The position numbers were made by a program, and so were the translations under genes. A stretch of DNA of 64,000 nt from Periplaneta americana (taxonomy: Eukaryota > Arthropoda > Insecta > Blattodea > Blattidae), in NCBI RefSeq assembly GCF_040183065.1, contig NC_091121.1, forward strand, positions 64,946,287 to 65,010,286. Reading direction: 5' to 3'. Each line of letters opens with the position of its first letter. Position 1 is the first letter of the stretch. The notes beneath the pieces were generated by a model. The model ran no database searches. It saw nothing but the letters and a program-made list of their open reading frames with translations, and had not been told where the DNA came from. Positions 20,128-31,237 of this stretch are shown one piece after another.

Positions 20128-22497
20128 GGGTCTGTCCACGAGAAAGTGTCCTGTTTTCGTGAAAAATAAAAAGTATGAATGTTGGATCTTACTTCAATTA
20201 AAATTGAAGTCAAGGCATTGAAGTTAATATTCTTGGCACTAAAAGTGATTATATTATCTTATTTATATAGGTTTTCATGCATATATGCCAAGATGAAATA
20301 GTATCGAAAAAATCCCTAAATAAGGTATATATTTGCAAGATTATTGAACATAAAAGTTTTGTAGTATTGAATAATTTTTTCACATTAATCAGTTCTTGAC
20401 ATCTTTAACTATGGTTTATCACACAGGATTTCTTATTTCGTCACCAATTATTAAGAAAAATTGTATCCTTAATTGAGATCATCTTCTTTGTCCGGATACT
20501 AACGAAATTTTAGAAAAATTACAATAAAATCCTGTAGACTGCAGCCATCTCCAGGACACGTCTAAATCTGCTAGTGTTACTGTTGCTCTAGAGGTGGGAA
20601 TAGCTGTCAAGGTTTTAATATCCCTCAATGCATCACAAAATAGTTCTCTATTGTGTCCAGATACTAACACAACAACTGATCCTTGAAACCATTTTGTTAC
20701 CTGCAGTGCAAGTTTCTGTTTCTGTGGTGACTTATGCATTGGTCGTAGTAAATTCGCAGAATTACGTCCCTCACAAGTAAGTACATACCGTGACATTCCT
20801 CAATGTGTGTGTTTTTTGGTACCACGAGAACTTCGAAAATCTGCAAGTTTTGGTTTCACAATATCTTTCTAGTTTGTCCACTACATTGTTTGTGACCCAA
20901 GTGATAAAAACTGTATGAATTACAATTGTGCTGTGTGTAAATCAAAGTTTATCACTCTGAAGATTTCCTGAATGACGAAAAATGTAGCCTTCAAGTGCAG
21001 TATCGCCAGTGGAGAATGGTTGACAAGCGGTATCAAGACATTCATTGGAGGAAGGATTAAATGATGCCATTGATGAATTGAAAGAGCAGTTACCATTCTT
21101 CATGACTCACATTTTTAATCAAGAGCAATCACAAAGATGCTTTAAGACTATCAGGAATATGTCTTAAGTGAAAATGTTGCGATGCAAGTGGATTTCGCAG
21201 AGAACTATTCTTGCAACTATCAAGACGAGAATACAATCTGCACATTGGTCGAATCCCCAAATAGCGCTGTTTACTGCTATGGTATGGTATGGAAAAGATA
21301 CATGGAACAGTTATGTAGTAGTTTCTGACAACATATTTGACATGATAGATATTGTGTTGACACGTTTCTGCGAGCTATACTGAGCAAACATGGCGAAAAG
21401 AATCCTCTGTTCAAATATCTGCGTGTATTATCAGATGGAGCTGCATCGCAGTTCAAACATAAATACAATTTTGCCAATATTACTCCTTTGAAAGATGATT
21501 TCAATCTGAAAAGTCTCAAACGGAAATTTTTTTTCTGCATCATCTCACGGGAACGGTGCTGTAGATGGTATTGGAGCAGTGGCAAAGCTCCATGTTTGGA
21601 ACAACGTACGGTCGCAGAAAACATTGTTTCGTAATGCTACTTCCGTGAATTCTGCAAAAATCTCACTATTTCTACTATTTCTGTGCCATTAACTAAAACT
21701 GAATCTTGTAAGACGAACCTTGATCAAAAGTAGGAAACCATAATTACAGTTAAAGGTACACAAAAAATTTACCAGGTGACTGCTCTTTCCCCTTATGTTA
21801 CTGGCTTTAAATATCATTCAGTGGACTCAGAAACTAATCTGAAGGTTGTAAATATGAGAATCTAAAATATTGAAAGAAATAAGGGAAGGACAGAATGTAT
21901 CATTTCAAGTTTGGTCACATTCATTTAAATTCAAAATTGTTTATAACTATTTTGGTTAATTATTGTCTTTCTTGCAATAATAAATTTTCTGTAATTCCAA
22001 AGGCTGATTTAAAGACTTACTAAAGTTTAGTGTCAACACGAACATTATTTACTGCATTTGTTTTCGGTATTAATATTTGTCCTGATACTAACGTCCAGAT
22101 ACTAACAAGCGGAACTTTGTAGCTATTAATATTTCACAATAATGCAGTTATTGGAAGATAAAATAAATACGCTTAATTATAAAACAGATGTTGTATAAGT
22201 GTTCCCTGATAATGAAAACATTAATAAATCATTACAATGAGGAGAGATTTCACCGAAATTTATGTACCACTTTATCTTACCAAGTTCCTTGTCCAGATAC
22301 TAACGGAAGACACATGTGTGTTTTATTCAATATACAAGTGGGAAAATGTTAATGAAAGAACTAAAAATACAAGATGGATAAATAGTTAACAGATTCATAC
22401 CAGAAACTTTGTTGTTTAATTTATATACTGTATGTGATATCAAGTTTTGTAATTGAAATACCTGAGAAATGTCCGGATACTAACGCTGGACAAACCC
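20128..22497 (+). mobile_element. Decayed DNA transposon with six copies of a 16-bp motif
   Basis: Proposed ends are GGGTCTGTCCA at 20128 and the inverted GGGTTTGTCCA at the right (10 of 11 match), flanked by TTAT at 20124-20127 and 22498-22501. Inside, the motif TGTCCRGATACTAACG or a near variant occurs six times, all on the plus strand: 20489, 20654, 22078, 22092, 22290 and 22470. The motifs lie outside the coding relic, two before and four after it. A 4-bp duplication would suit the Sola superfamily, but I cannot prove the ends or the superfamily. What is seen is the motif series, the short inverted ends and the coding relic; the rest is inference. Confidence 0.55.
21045..21730 (+). pseudogene. 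Transposase-like coding relic inside the motif-bearing element
   Basis: Pieced across frames the sequence reads EEGLNDAIDELKEQLPFFMT, YQEYVLSENVAMQVDFAENY, IQSAHWSNPQIALFTAMVWY, TFLRAILSKHGEKNPLFKYL, RVLSDGAASQFKHKYNFANI, then SSHGNGAVDGIGAVAK. I recognise this block order (VDFAENY, QSAHW, SDG.ASQF, HG.GAVDGIG) from multicopy uncharacterised proteins of insects and cnidarians. The conserved D and E residues suggest a DDE-type transposase. At least four frameshifts separate the blocks. A 105-codon frame on the opposite strand at 20479-20796 crosses two of the motifs and is probably chance. Confidence 0.65.
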
Positions 22498-22676
22498 TTA
22501 TATGCAAGAATTAAACGGAACATGTTCTATTTTATGGACAATACTTAAAAGTTCGTATTTCTTTTCGCTTCATATTCAGCAATCGTTAAATACTGTTTTT
22601 CGATGTATTGTTTTACGTAATGCAATATGCAAATGCTGGTCCCCTTCAAATTCATTTGTTCAGTTCACCTATTATA

Positions 22677-22927
22677 GTCCACACCTGTGGAGTAACGGTC
22701 AGCGCGTCTGGCCGCGAAACCAGGTGGCCCGGGTTCGATTCCCGGTCGGGACAAGTTGCCTGGTTGAGGTTTTTCCGGGGTTTTCCCTCAACCCAATATG
22801 AGCAAATGCTGGGTACTTTCGGTGCTGGACCCCGGATTCATTTCACCGGCATTATCACCTTCATCTCATTCAGACGCTAAATAACCGAAGATGTTGATAA
22901 AGCGCCGTAAAATAACCTACTAAAAAA
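22677..22927 (+). mobile_element. tRNA-derived SINE, family C, intact with target duplication
   Basis: Starts GTCCACACCTGTGGAGTAAC, with the A-box region near 22688-22704 and a perfect B box (GGTTCGATTCCC) at 22732-22743. The body passes through 'ttttccctcaacccaatatg' and 'ggcattatcaccttcatctc' and ends with 'cgtaaaataacctac' plus a short A-rich tail. A 12-bp duplication, tcacctattata, flanks it at 22665-22676 and 22928-22939. This is the best reference copy of family C in the window. The two 90-100 codon frames over it are artefacts. Confidence 0.93.
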
Positions 22928-22939
22928 TCACCTATTATA

Positions 22940-23520
22940 TATTTTAGACAGATGGATTTATTCAGCAATATTATAAATACAGATGTACTACACTATCAGA
23001 ATTTTCTCTTAAATCCAATGCACAGGTCTTTTGATCGTACGTGCTTTACAAAAGATGTCCTACCATCTATTATTTAAAACATACGAAACAATGAGCCTTA
23101 AAAATGCAATAAGTCTGTATCAACGTGTCTTCCTAAACGAAACCAATTGAATTCATTGAGATACTCAGACTATTCTTCTAAAATATAGAATGAAAGCTTA
23201 TCTGTTTCGAAACAACTTGACAAAATATACTTCTTCCCTCTGATACGAAAGCCTTTAGACCTCCAGTCCAACTGTTCAGAAGGGAACTATGTGAGCTGTT
23301 TGTCTTTGGATATATCGTTCCTAATGGTCGCCTTGAATGCACATGTATACAGTAGTATGTATACCGAGCACGAAACACACAAACTGAATAAACACACGAG
23401 AAGCTGACAATCGGATTGAGCTTAGTTGTTAAAACTTAAATAATTTCAGTTGTTGCAACGAGATCCACACGGAGAGTAATAGACTAAAGAGGCTTGAACA
23501 AGCTAAAAATAACAATGGAT
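22940..23520. other. No recognisable feature
   Basis: AT-rich, no repeat match within the window. Confidence 0.45.
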
Positions 23521-23625
23521 AGAACAGAAAAAAAATTCTCTCCGGCACCGGCACTCGAACCCGGGTTTTCAGCTCTATTCTTCATCATATGATAACCCAG
23601 CATTCGTGCACGGAAATATCATAAG
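23521..23625 (-). repeat. SINE-like fragment, family K
   Basis: On the minus strand a B-box-like 'ACCCGGGTTCGAGTGCCGG' is followed by 'GAGAGAATTTTTTTTCTGTT'. Only this part is recognisable; the A box and ends are unclear. Confidence 0.4.
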
Positions 23626-23649
23626 TACTTCGGTACATCATAATAATTT

Positions 23650-23965
23650 GAAATGAGATATGGAGAAGGATGGAGCGTGTGAAATGGACAGCTAGAGTAA
23701 GAAACGAAGCTGTGTTGAAAAGAGTGGATGGAGAAAGAATGATGCTGAAACTGATGAGAAAGAGGAAAAGGATTTGGCTGGGTCACTGGTTGTGAAGAAA
23801 CTGCTTACTAAAGGATTCACTGGAAGGAATGGTAAACGGGAGAAGAGTTCTGTGCAGAAGAAGATATCAGATGATAGACGACATTAAGATATAGTATAGA
23901 TCATATGCGGAGACGAAGAGGAAGGCAGAAAATAGGAAAGACTGGAGAATGCTGGATTTGCAGTG
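23650..23965 (+). pseudogene. LINE family 2 3' fragment
   Basis: The translation reads ERVKWTARVRNEAVLKRVDG, MLKLMRKRKRIWLGHWL, a stop in place of an arginine, RNCLLKDSLEGMVNGRRV, RRRYQMIDDIK, YAETKRKAENRKDWRMLDLQ. This is the C-terminal tail of a second LINE polymerase family, also present at 31476 and 56041. Two in-frame stops are visible. Confidence 0.85.
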
Positions 23966-24002
23966 AATGATCTGCCCTTGGGCAAAATACTATGAATTAA
24001 TG

Positions 24003-24270
24003 AATATAGCCTAAGTTCTAAGTGGGCCACAACTTAATTTATATACCAATTTTATATAAATCGGTTCAGCCATTATCGCATGAAAAGGTAGCAAACATCC
24101 AGATAGACAGACACAGACAGACATAGAAACAAAAAATTTAAAAAATGCGATTTTTGGTCTCTGGATAGGTAGTCAATTATAGGACCTGTTAACACCGATT
24201 ATTAAAAAAAAGCGAAAATTACCAGAAACATTTTGGTTACAGTTTTATTATTACTTTATTAGTATAGATT
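24003..24270 (+). repeat. Dispersed repeat I, 3' fragment
   Basis: Matches 33285-33518 through 'acttaatttatat', 'ccgttcag/cggttcag' with 'cattatcgc', 'tgaaaaggta', an 'agacagac' run, 'cgaaaattaccagaaa' and the terminal 'attagtatagat'. The element class is not certain; this 3' motif is widespread in insect genomes. Confidence 0.8.
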
Positions 24271-25136
24271 CCAAGCATCGTTACAATCCCAATCATGCTC
24301 TCAATAAAAATTACGAGCAGCATAAACGTTTTATCAATTATATATTTCTGTGAATCCCCTATCTCTATTTTATTACATTAAATCAATGTGACTGTAATGA
24401 GGCATAATATTACTTGTAATACGCAATGTTGTTCAAAATTATAATCGAAAAGAAAGTATAGGTTTTGTTTTCGAAACAAATTGTAGCTATGACATGGGTT
24501 TGCATGATTCGATAATCGTCGATTTGGTAACCATAGCAGTTTTGCGGAACAAATTAACGACAATAACCGAAGCTCTATTGTGGTTTCACTGTGCATATTC
24601 TATTATATCCCAGCAGCTATTCGTTATTGCTGTGTTTGAAGTTACATTGAGCTTGGGTACAGTACAGTGCTCTCGTGTCTGTAATCTTCAACCAATAATA
24701 TCGTTTTATTTAGAATGCTTCAGATTAATCCATAACTTGCATTCATATTAATGTACAGTATAACACACTTCCTGAAACATTTCGCTGTAATTAGGACATT
24801 GTTTATGGTGGATACATATCAGCTGAACGCATGCACATGTTTCTGGCTCTAATTCTGAAATGGATGACTGGCTAGCTAGCTTTTCGGGGGCCGGATCCCG
24901 GATGGATCCATGCACTAACGCTTACATTGGTCCTTTTTACGCCCTATATACGATATTTGTTCCAATTCGACAGGTGGTTCGGTTGACATTCGAGTATACG
25001 TTGCTGAATAGCGGATCATCCTACCTGTCCTGATAGACTAGTACCACATAATTCCCAGGATCCATAGCCCCCAAGCCCTTAAATTCTGTATTAATACCGG
25101 ATACTCCTATTACCTTCAAAACTTCACACCAGCCTG
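24271..25136. other. No recognisable feature
   Basis: Includes two overlapping 70-85 codon frames without motif. Confidence 0.45.
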
Positions 25137-25326
25137 CTATTGAAGATGAAATGAAGTAGAGGTGAAGTATATTGGCGGGATGAAAAAGGCAAACGGGATA
25201 TCCTGAGAAAAAACCTCAACACCCTTTGTGTCCATCACAAATTCAATAACGACCAGGCCAGGAATCGAAACCCTGTCGCCTGGATGGAAGACCAGTGCAT
25301 TAGTGCTGAGCCACAGACACGACTCT
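25137..25326 (-). mobile_element. tRNA-derived SINE, family F
   Basis: On the minus strand 'GTGGCTCAGCACTAATG' acts as the A-box region and 'GGGTTTCGATTCC' as the B box. The body continues 'GTTTTTTCTCAGGATATCCC' and ends in 'CACCTCTACTTCATTTCATC'. There is no second copy in the window, so the ends are approximate. Confidence 0.6.
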
Positions 25327-27892
25327 GAAATGGATAGAATGTGACTGACTGTTCATCCTTTAAGTTTTCATTAGGTATATTCTTCCGTGGAACAAAAGAA
25401 TAGAAGCGACGCAGAATAACTGCAGTTGATAAAATAATGTTAATTAACTGTTACAATACAATATGGGAGTAAGAGGTATTGAGGGAATAACGAAAACTAG
25501 TTTTGAGCCTGAATTCATAGCACTTATCTTAGTAAACATACTATATTTTTATGAGTGAACGATTATAAATTACGGAAAAATAACAACTTTTTTAGTTATT
25601 TAAATGCTAATATTATTTTATTATTACACCATGACTATCCGGAAATTAATCTTGAAGCTGTATATGTGTTATAATTAGTAATCAGTACAACACCTTTTTT
25701 TTTTTTTTTTTTAGCAATTTAAGGAAAGAAATAATTTCTGAGTTTTCAACAATATTACAATATCTGCTTTATTGAACACATGCGTATGAGATACAGATTT
25801 TAAACTGCATTAGGTGTACGGATATTAGTATCAAGAAGTTGGCACTCATCATTTTGTGACTGAATTATCGCGTGAGTTACGAACTTTTTCATTCCTTGTT
25901 CTTGTAATTCGTGTACAGGATATTTGAAATAAGTTGTAATATATAGTTGTTCGGATTCTGCTTCTCTTCTCCTCCTTCTTCGAATGATATCCCCTTTTAT
26001 AGAGAAGCATAGAAGCGCTCATCGTGCGGGACATAGAGTAGGCCTACCCCTAAACACGAGTACCCCTAAACACTTCAGTGTAAAGAGGCTTTTTGTACAC
26101 CCATTGCTTGCCGACTGTGCTGTCCGTCTAAGCTTTCCCTACCATCCGCCATATCACGCATTCTTCAGCCTTAAAATCCGTATACCATACCTCTGGTGCT
26201 AATCTGCCTTACGGATTGATATGAATCGTTGTATCTGCGTCAGGGAGGCTTGGGTGCCTTTTATACAGATCTACGAGTAGCCTATCTAGATAGAACCCAT
26301 CCCACTGTCTTATGTCAATTTTTCGATTAACCGCGAGGAATACCTGTTGTGGTGGACGGCCGATCCAGCGTCACGCAAATACAGGAGATGCACTATTTTC
26401 TTCGAGGCGTATATGATTATGAAACGGGAAGGGAATTATGAAGTGTGTAGGTGGAAAAACGGGGGGAAAAACGGGAGAATTCCGAAAAAAATTTCAACAA
26501 CGTTGGTTTTGTGTTACTCGATCATAGCTGCGCCATTGCCTGTATTTTAAATTTTATTGAATTATAATTTAAAACATACAACTAAATTAAATCGTGTAAT
26601 GTGCACGTAAATAAAGATATGAATTTTTGTTTCTGAATTGTACGTAATAGGCATCTTTATCTTTAGTTTCAGAATCACGTTATTTACTTCATTTACGAAT
26701 TGTGTAGTTCAAGTAAATATTTGTACAGGACTTTTCAAAAGTAACCCATAATTGCAATTAAAACTGAATTATGGGATTTTGGACAAGAACCTTAAACACG
26801 TCACATTTTGTAGCCTATTTAGAAATGAATATTCTTATGGAAACAAACTATATTTGCGGCTATTGTTGTGTAAGTTATGACGTCATCGAGACACATTGAG
26901 TCACCTAGAACTGTCAGACATCTTCCAGTCTTTGATTACCCCGAAGACACGCGTCTCATTGTAGGCGGACGACCTTGCACCAGATAACACACAAAGGGTC
27001 AGTATTTTCTGACCAGAGATGATGAGAAGGGGGATCGTGGGGAGTTTTGGCGGAATGAAGATGGAAAAGTGAAAATTCCCGAGAAAATCTTCGTGACCTT
27101 GGTTTGATCCATTGCGAATGCCATGTTCGTAGATTTAATCTGGTCTCGCTTGCGTGAAAAATTTAAAGAGAAAGTCTGTGTTGTCCTCGTGACATTCCTT
27201 TTCTGCAGTTTAGTAATAGAAATTTTGATCTTGTACACTTGTAACGAGTGCTGAAAACAGCATTTCAGGCCCAACCATTCGGTACGAGTTTCGTTAAAAT
27301 TCCGCGTTTCAAATCGCAAATTGCCGTCTTGTTAGGTTACAGTATTCTAATATTCTCAATGAATACATTAGCACATTTCGTAGATATATGGCCTATGTAT
27401 TATTATTTCTTGTGAATATTAAAACAAGCAGAGACCTTGATTTGACTTGCTGCGCTGTTCTGCCAGTAATTTCAGACTCGTCTGTTTTATGTTACGTGGT
27501 AACGGCGGATATAAACTTGTGACATCCATGTTTCAATTGGCCAGCCAGAGCGGGGATCGTGCCCCGCCATCCGCCACCCACTCCAGTCCTCAATAATTCA
27601 CGGCGTCATTAAAGGGCGGGACAGTTCGTTCATAAACACGTATTCTTTCGTCCGATGCATATTTCATGTGTGTGCTTCCGAACACGGTCGCGATTACGTC
27701 ATTGAACCAAACCACGCCTAGAAATGTAATCCCAAGTAAATAGCATGTGTTGATTGAAATCCATTTCGTTATTGGCATGTTGTCAGTTAATAACATTATG
27801 TGAGAGTTCTATAGATTTTAAATTCATTCGAACGTATTTGTAATACAGTATACCACCAACATCAACATCACCATCAATAACATCTGTGTCTG
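25327..27892. other. Long stretch without recognisable feature
   Basis: AT-rich sequence with a T homopolymer near 25696. Two plus- and minus-strand frames (26347-26550, 26999-27319) share vaguely similar 'ggaaaaacgggagaattcc / gaaaattcccgagaaaatc' stretches in opposite reading order that may be old repeat, but I cannot assign them. Confidence 0.4.
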
Positions 27893-27950
27893 TAGCTCAG
27901 TGTAGCCATCCATTCGACACGGGTTCGATTCCAGACTAGGTTCTAGCAGT
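27893..27950 (+). repeat. Truncated tRNA-like sequence
   Basis: 'gtctgtagctcagtg' (A box) is followed only about 25 bp later by 'gggttcgattcc' (B box). The spacing is too short for a tRNA, so the anticodon region is deleted. Probably a SINE head or tRNA pseudogene. Confidence 0.45.
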
Positions 27951-28478
27951 TCTAGAAAGTCAGTCTACTTGTGACATATATGTGCAATGAGTAGGCCTAC
28001 TAGACTTGTACAGCTAGTGACGTCTTCTAAGCGCAAAAGTAGCAGGATGCGTTAAAGTACGGGGAATACAGTATAGAGGAATTTCGATGAAATCTGTCCC
28101 TAGTGTAACAAATGAGGTAATATCAATTCATTGTATTCTACATTGGGAGAACCTTGATGCGAAAAGTAGTAAACTCAAAAGCAAAAGACATTGTGTACCA
28201 AATAAAAAGTTTTGGAGTTGCACTGTGAGAATTTGTGATTTTACCATGTTTTTCTGCATACTAGATTCCCACGGCCTTTTGTCATCCAGTCCTGCGCTCA
28301 AAAAAGCTGAAAGTTAGAATCTATGAAACAGTTATATTACCGTTTGTTATGTATGACTGTGCAACTTGGACTCTCATTTTGAGAGAGAAACAGAGGCTAA
28401 GGGTGCTTGAGAATAAGGTGCTTAGGAAGATATTTGGGGTTAAGAGGGATGAAGTTACAGGAAAATGGAGAAAGGTTA

Positions 28479-28607
28479 GGCTGGTTCACAATAAACCGGG
28501 AACGGAAACGACAACGGAGAACTGGAATAATGTTAAAATAAATGTAACAGTATTTCCGTTCTCGTTTTCGTTGTCGTTTCCGTTCCCGGTTTATTGTGAA
28601 CCAGCCT
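28479..28607. mobile_element. PIF/Harbinger-type MITE inside the LINE
   Basis: About 128 bp, almost wholly palindromic: the left arm GGCTGGTTCACAATAAACCG is mirrored by the right arm CGGTTTATTGTGAACCAGCC, and the arms extend through 'ggaacggaaacgacaacgg'. The trinucleotide TTA occurs on both sides (28476-28478 and 28608-28610). TTA duplications with GG-starting ends are typical of PIF/Harbinger elements. The uninterrupted LINE at 11395-11412 shows the empty site. Confidence 0.85.
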
Positions 28608-28651
28608 TTACACAACACGGAACTGCACGCATTGTATTCTTCATCTGACAT

Positions 28652-28866
28652 AATTATTGTTGTTTATTCAACTGTCCGAAGACAGGTTTGAACCTCATAA
28701 GTAACACCAATAAAGCATCACTCATGAGGCAACTAGGCCAGGAGATAATGGGGTAGGTGGCCAGTTCCTTTCCCCCTCCAATGCATACATCGCCGATTAG
28801 CTACATATTCCACTAATCAGACTACAGATGCATATAAACAATTGTTCTTCCTTTGACACGTATTGT
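28652..28866 (+). repeat. Dispersed repeat H, copy 2
   Basis: Begins 'ttattgttgtttattcaact', continues 'gtccgaagacaggtttgaac' and 'catcactcatgaggcaacta', and stops near 'gacacgtattgtca', about 70 bp short of the 3' end seen in the other two copies. It interrupts the LINE family 1 copy, so it inserted after that LINE. Confidence 0.82.
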
Positions 28867-29138
28867 CAAGAACATTAAATTCAAGCGTTTGAGATTGACA
28901 GGGCATGTAGCATGTATGGGTAAATCCAAAAATGCATATGGAGTGTTAGTTGAGAGGCCGGAGGGACAAAGATCTTTGGGGAGGCCGAGATGTTTATAGG
29001 AGGATAACATTAAAATGGATTTGAGGGAGGATGGATGTGATAGAGACTGGATTAATCTTGCTCAGGATAGGGACCGATGGCGGGCTTATGTGAGGGCGGC
29101 AATGAACCTCCGGGTTCTCTAAACGCCATTTATATGTT

Positions 29139-29139
29139 C

Positions 29140-29185
<46 letters not shown>
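29139..29185. repeat. (AAT)n microsatellite
   Basis: About 46 bp of AAT, 14 bp after the 3' end of LINE family 1. Confidence 0.96.
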
Positions 29186-29590
29186 GCATACAAAAACCAA
29201 TAATTATGTAAATTGTAAAATATACGATAAGAAGATGTTATAGATGTTGATGAACTTATAGCTCTGACTTACAGCATACAGACTACATTGAAATTTTTAA
29301 ATGCCAGATAAAATATTCTTCAATTAAGTTAAGCGAAATTAGAAGCAGAACGAAGTTACAGTGCATCCAATTATTTCAGTAGCAATAAGAATGATGACAA
29401 AGCAATTTAAAACGCAATATGTTAAAATTATGCTAACCAACAATTTCGTGCTTGAAATAAAGAAGTACCTACCTATTAATATTGCAAACGTTCACATTAT
29501 TCTGAGCTTCCTAAATTTTGGCTGTCTCAAAAGGGGCTGAAAATGTGTGCGTTTGCATACGAATCCTGACATAGAAACAAAGACGGGAAA
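29186..29590. other. No recognisable feature
   Basis: AT-rich, no repeat match within the window. Confidence 0.45.
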
Positions 29591-29603
29591 TTATTATTAT
29601 TAA

Positions 29604-29646
<43 letters not shown>
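29591..29646. repeat. (ATT)n microsatellite
   Basis: About 55 bp of ATT with one early interruption. No LINE 3' end is visible beside it. Confidence 0.96.
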
Positions 29647-29648
<2 letters not shown>

Positions 29649-30142
29649 ATTCCGTTTAATAGATTTTTAATAAAGCGAATTTTTATATAGCGCACGAGTA
29701 AAGACAATTAGTATTTGGTAGGCAATCTTATAAGTCAAAAAAGTTGACAGACTTCTCAAAATTAAGTAGCGTCATGTGACGGGGCAGTCCGGTCGGTTTT
29801 ACATGAAGAGCATTGACCGTCTGGTGGAGCGTTCTAATAACTCTTTCCCTTTGGTGTGCTGGCTGCCTACAATTCATATCGCATCTGTCATTGTCCTCCT
29901 AGGCTCCTATCTCTTTCTGGCGAACGAGCTCTGTACATTGTTGCCAGACCGTTCTCTGGACCATAAAATTCGAACTCTTTAGCTGGAAATAATTATAATA
30001 AGCTTACTCACTGCGGAACACTGATTTCTGTGATATCCAGCAGAACTGCTATCCTACAACTCGTGATGTAGTGACTTTATGGAACGGATCCCACGGTAGG
30101 CAGTCTCGTCCACAACCCAATAATTTACGACATAATCAAATC

Positions 30143-30188
30143 ATTATCGTCATCGTCATCATCATCATCATCGTCATCGCCATCATCA
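30143..30188. repeat. (ATC)n microsatellite, interrupted
   Basis: ATC/GTC triplets; the poly-D frame on the minus strand is an artefact. Confidence 0.9.
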
Positions 30189-30463
30189 CGTCTTTTTCTT
30201 TGGTCATGAACTAGAAGTTGTTCAGAGTTTGAGTTATTTCTCCACCTCGCTAGAGCGAGGACTTCTTCTGCGAATCCGTGTTCGACCCCCGACATTGTGG
30301 TGGACAAGATTAGAGAATGAGGTTGTACTGTTTCCCTCAAATATTGCAGCTTTCAGTCCACTAACACACTTTGGGCCGGTTTTACCAATAGATAACAAAT
30401 TATTGTACTGATTTAACTATAAATTTAACATCTTGATTATACAACTTTTAACATTATATCAAT

Positions 30464-30772
30464 TCGGAATATGTATTATATGTCTTTCTCGTGTTGAATT
30501 TTATTGTACCTGGTTAACATGTTTCGGCCTGCTATTGGCCTTCTTCAGATCTGGTTGTTGCTGATCTTGGCGTCTTTTGTTTGTTTTTCCTGTGGGGGTG
30601 TGTTTGTGTAGTGTAATGTGGAGTCAAAGAGTGTATGTGTTCTGAAATTGAGTTATGTGTTGAGAATTTCATTTGGATGTGTTTTTGTGTGTCTGTATAT
30701 TTCGTATTGTTCTAAAGTGTTTAGTTTCAGGCTTTTTGGTTGGATGTGTATAATTTTCATGTCTGTGTTGAT
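30464..30772 (-). mobile_element. Inverted Penelope-like terminal copy (left arm)
   Basis: This arm is the reverse complement of roughly 30944-31234: 'ggaatatgtattatatgtct', 'acatgtttcggcctgctatt' and 'gagtcaaagagtgt' all recur inverted at the right. It therefore carries the C-terminal coding end and 3' non-coding end of the same element in opposite orientation. Penelope-like elements are known for terminal copies in direct or inverted order. Confidence 0.8.
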
Positions 30773-30774
30773 AG

Positions 30775-31047
30775 GTGGTATGTAACACCTGCAACAACTT
30801 CTACACAGGACAGACAGGCAGATCATTTAAAACACGTCACAAAGAACACATCACAGCCATAACAAAATTACAAAACACTTCCACATATGCAGAACACATC
30901 ACAAATGCTAACCACACCAACAGAAACATCAACACAGACATGGAAATTCTACACATCCAATCAAAAAGTCAGCAACTAAACACTCTAGAACAATACGAAA
31001 TATACAGATACACAAAAACACATCCAAATGAAATTATCAACACATAA
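30775..31047 (+). pseudogene. Penelope-like element, GIY-YIG endonuclease tail
   Basis: The frame reads CNTCNNFYTGQTGRSFKTRH, then KEHITAITK, YAEHITNANH and LNTLEQYEIYRYTKTHP. The CxxC start, the 'YTGQTGRS' block (YIG-like) and the R of 'FKTR' are hallmarks of the GIY-YIG endonuclease that ends the Penelope-like polymerase and nicks the target DNA. The first residue is at a plausible ATG only by chance, because the reverse transcriptase that should precede it is missing; the frame begins at the junction with the inverted arm. Coding continues to the TAA at 31045-31047. The fragment is open but cannot act alone. Confidence 0.85.
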
Positions 31048-31237
31048 CTCAATTTCAGAACACACACACTCTTTGACTCCACATTACACTACATAAACAC
31101 ACCCCTACAGGAAACAAAATAAAAGGCGCCAAGACCAGCAACAACCAGTTCTAAAGAAGGCCAATAGCAGGCCGAAACATGTTAACCAGGTACAGTAAAA
31201 TTTAACACAAGAAAGACATATAATACATATTCCAAAA
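31048..31237 (+). mobile_element. Penelope-like element 3' non-coding end
   Basis: Holds 'aagaaggccaatagcaggcc' followed by 'gaaacatgttaacc', the conserved Penelope-type terminal signature, which is mirrored in the left arm. The direct repeat taaatttaac at 30420-30429 and 31238-31247 could be the target duplication of the whole inverted unit. Confidence 0.75.

Larger units (their letters stand above)
28274..29125 (+). pseudogene. LINE family 1 copy interrupted by two insertions
   Basis: The LINE reads SSPALKKAES, YDCATWTLILREKQRLRVLE, NKVLRKIFGVKRDEVTGKW up to 28475, then resumes at 28611 ('cacaacacggaactgcacgc'). It breaks again near 28652 and resumes near 28867 with 'aacattaaattcaagcgttt' (LRLTGHVACMGKSKNAYGVL) and ends 'cgggttctctaaacgcc'. 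The first gap holds a Harbinger-type MITE, the second a family H repeat. It lies directly before an AAT array. Confidence 0.88.

Noticed and set aside
20479..20796. 105-codon minus-strand frame crossing two copies of the 16-bp motif
   Set aside because: It runs opposite to the transposase-like relic, and the repeated LVSG residues simply translate the motif.
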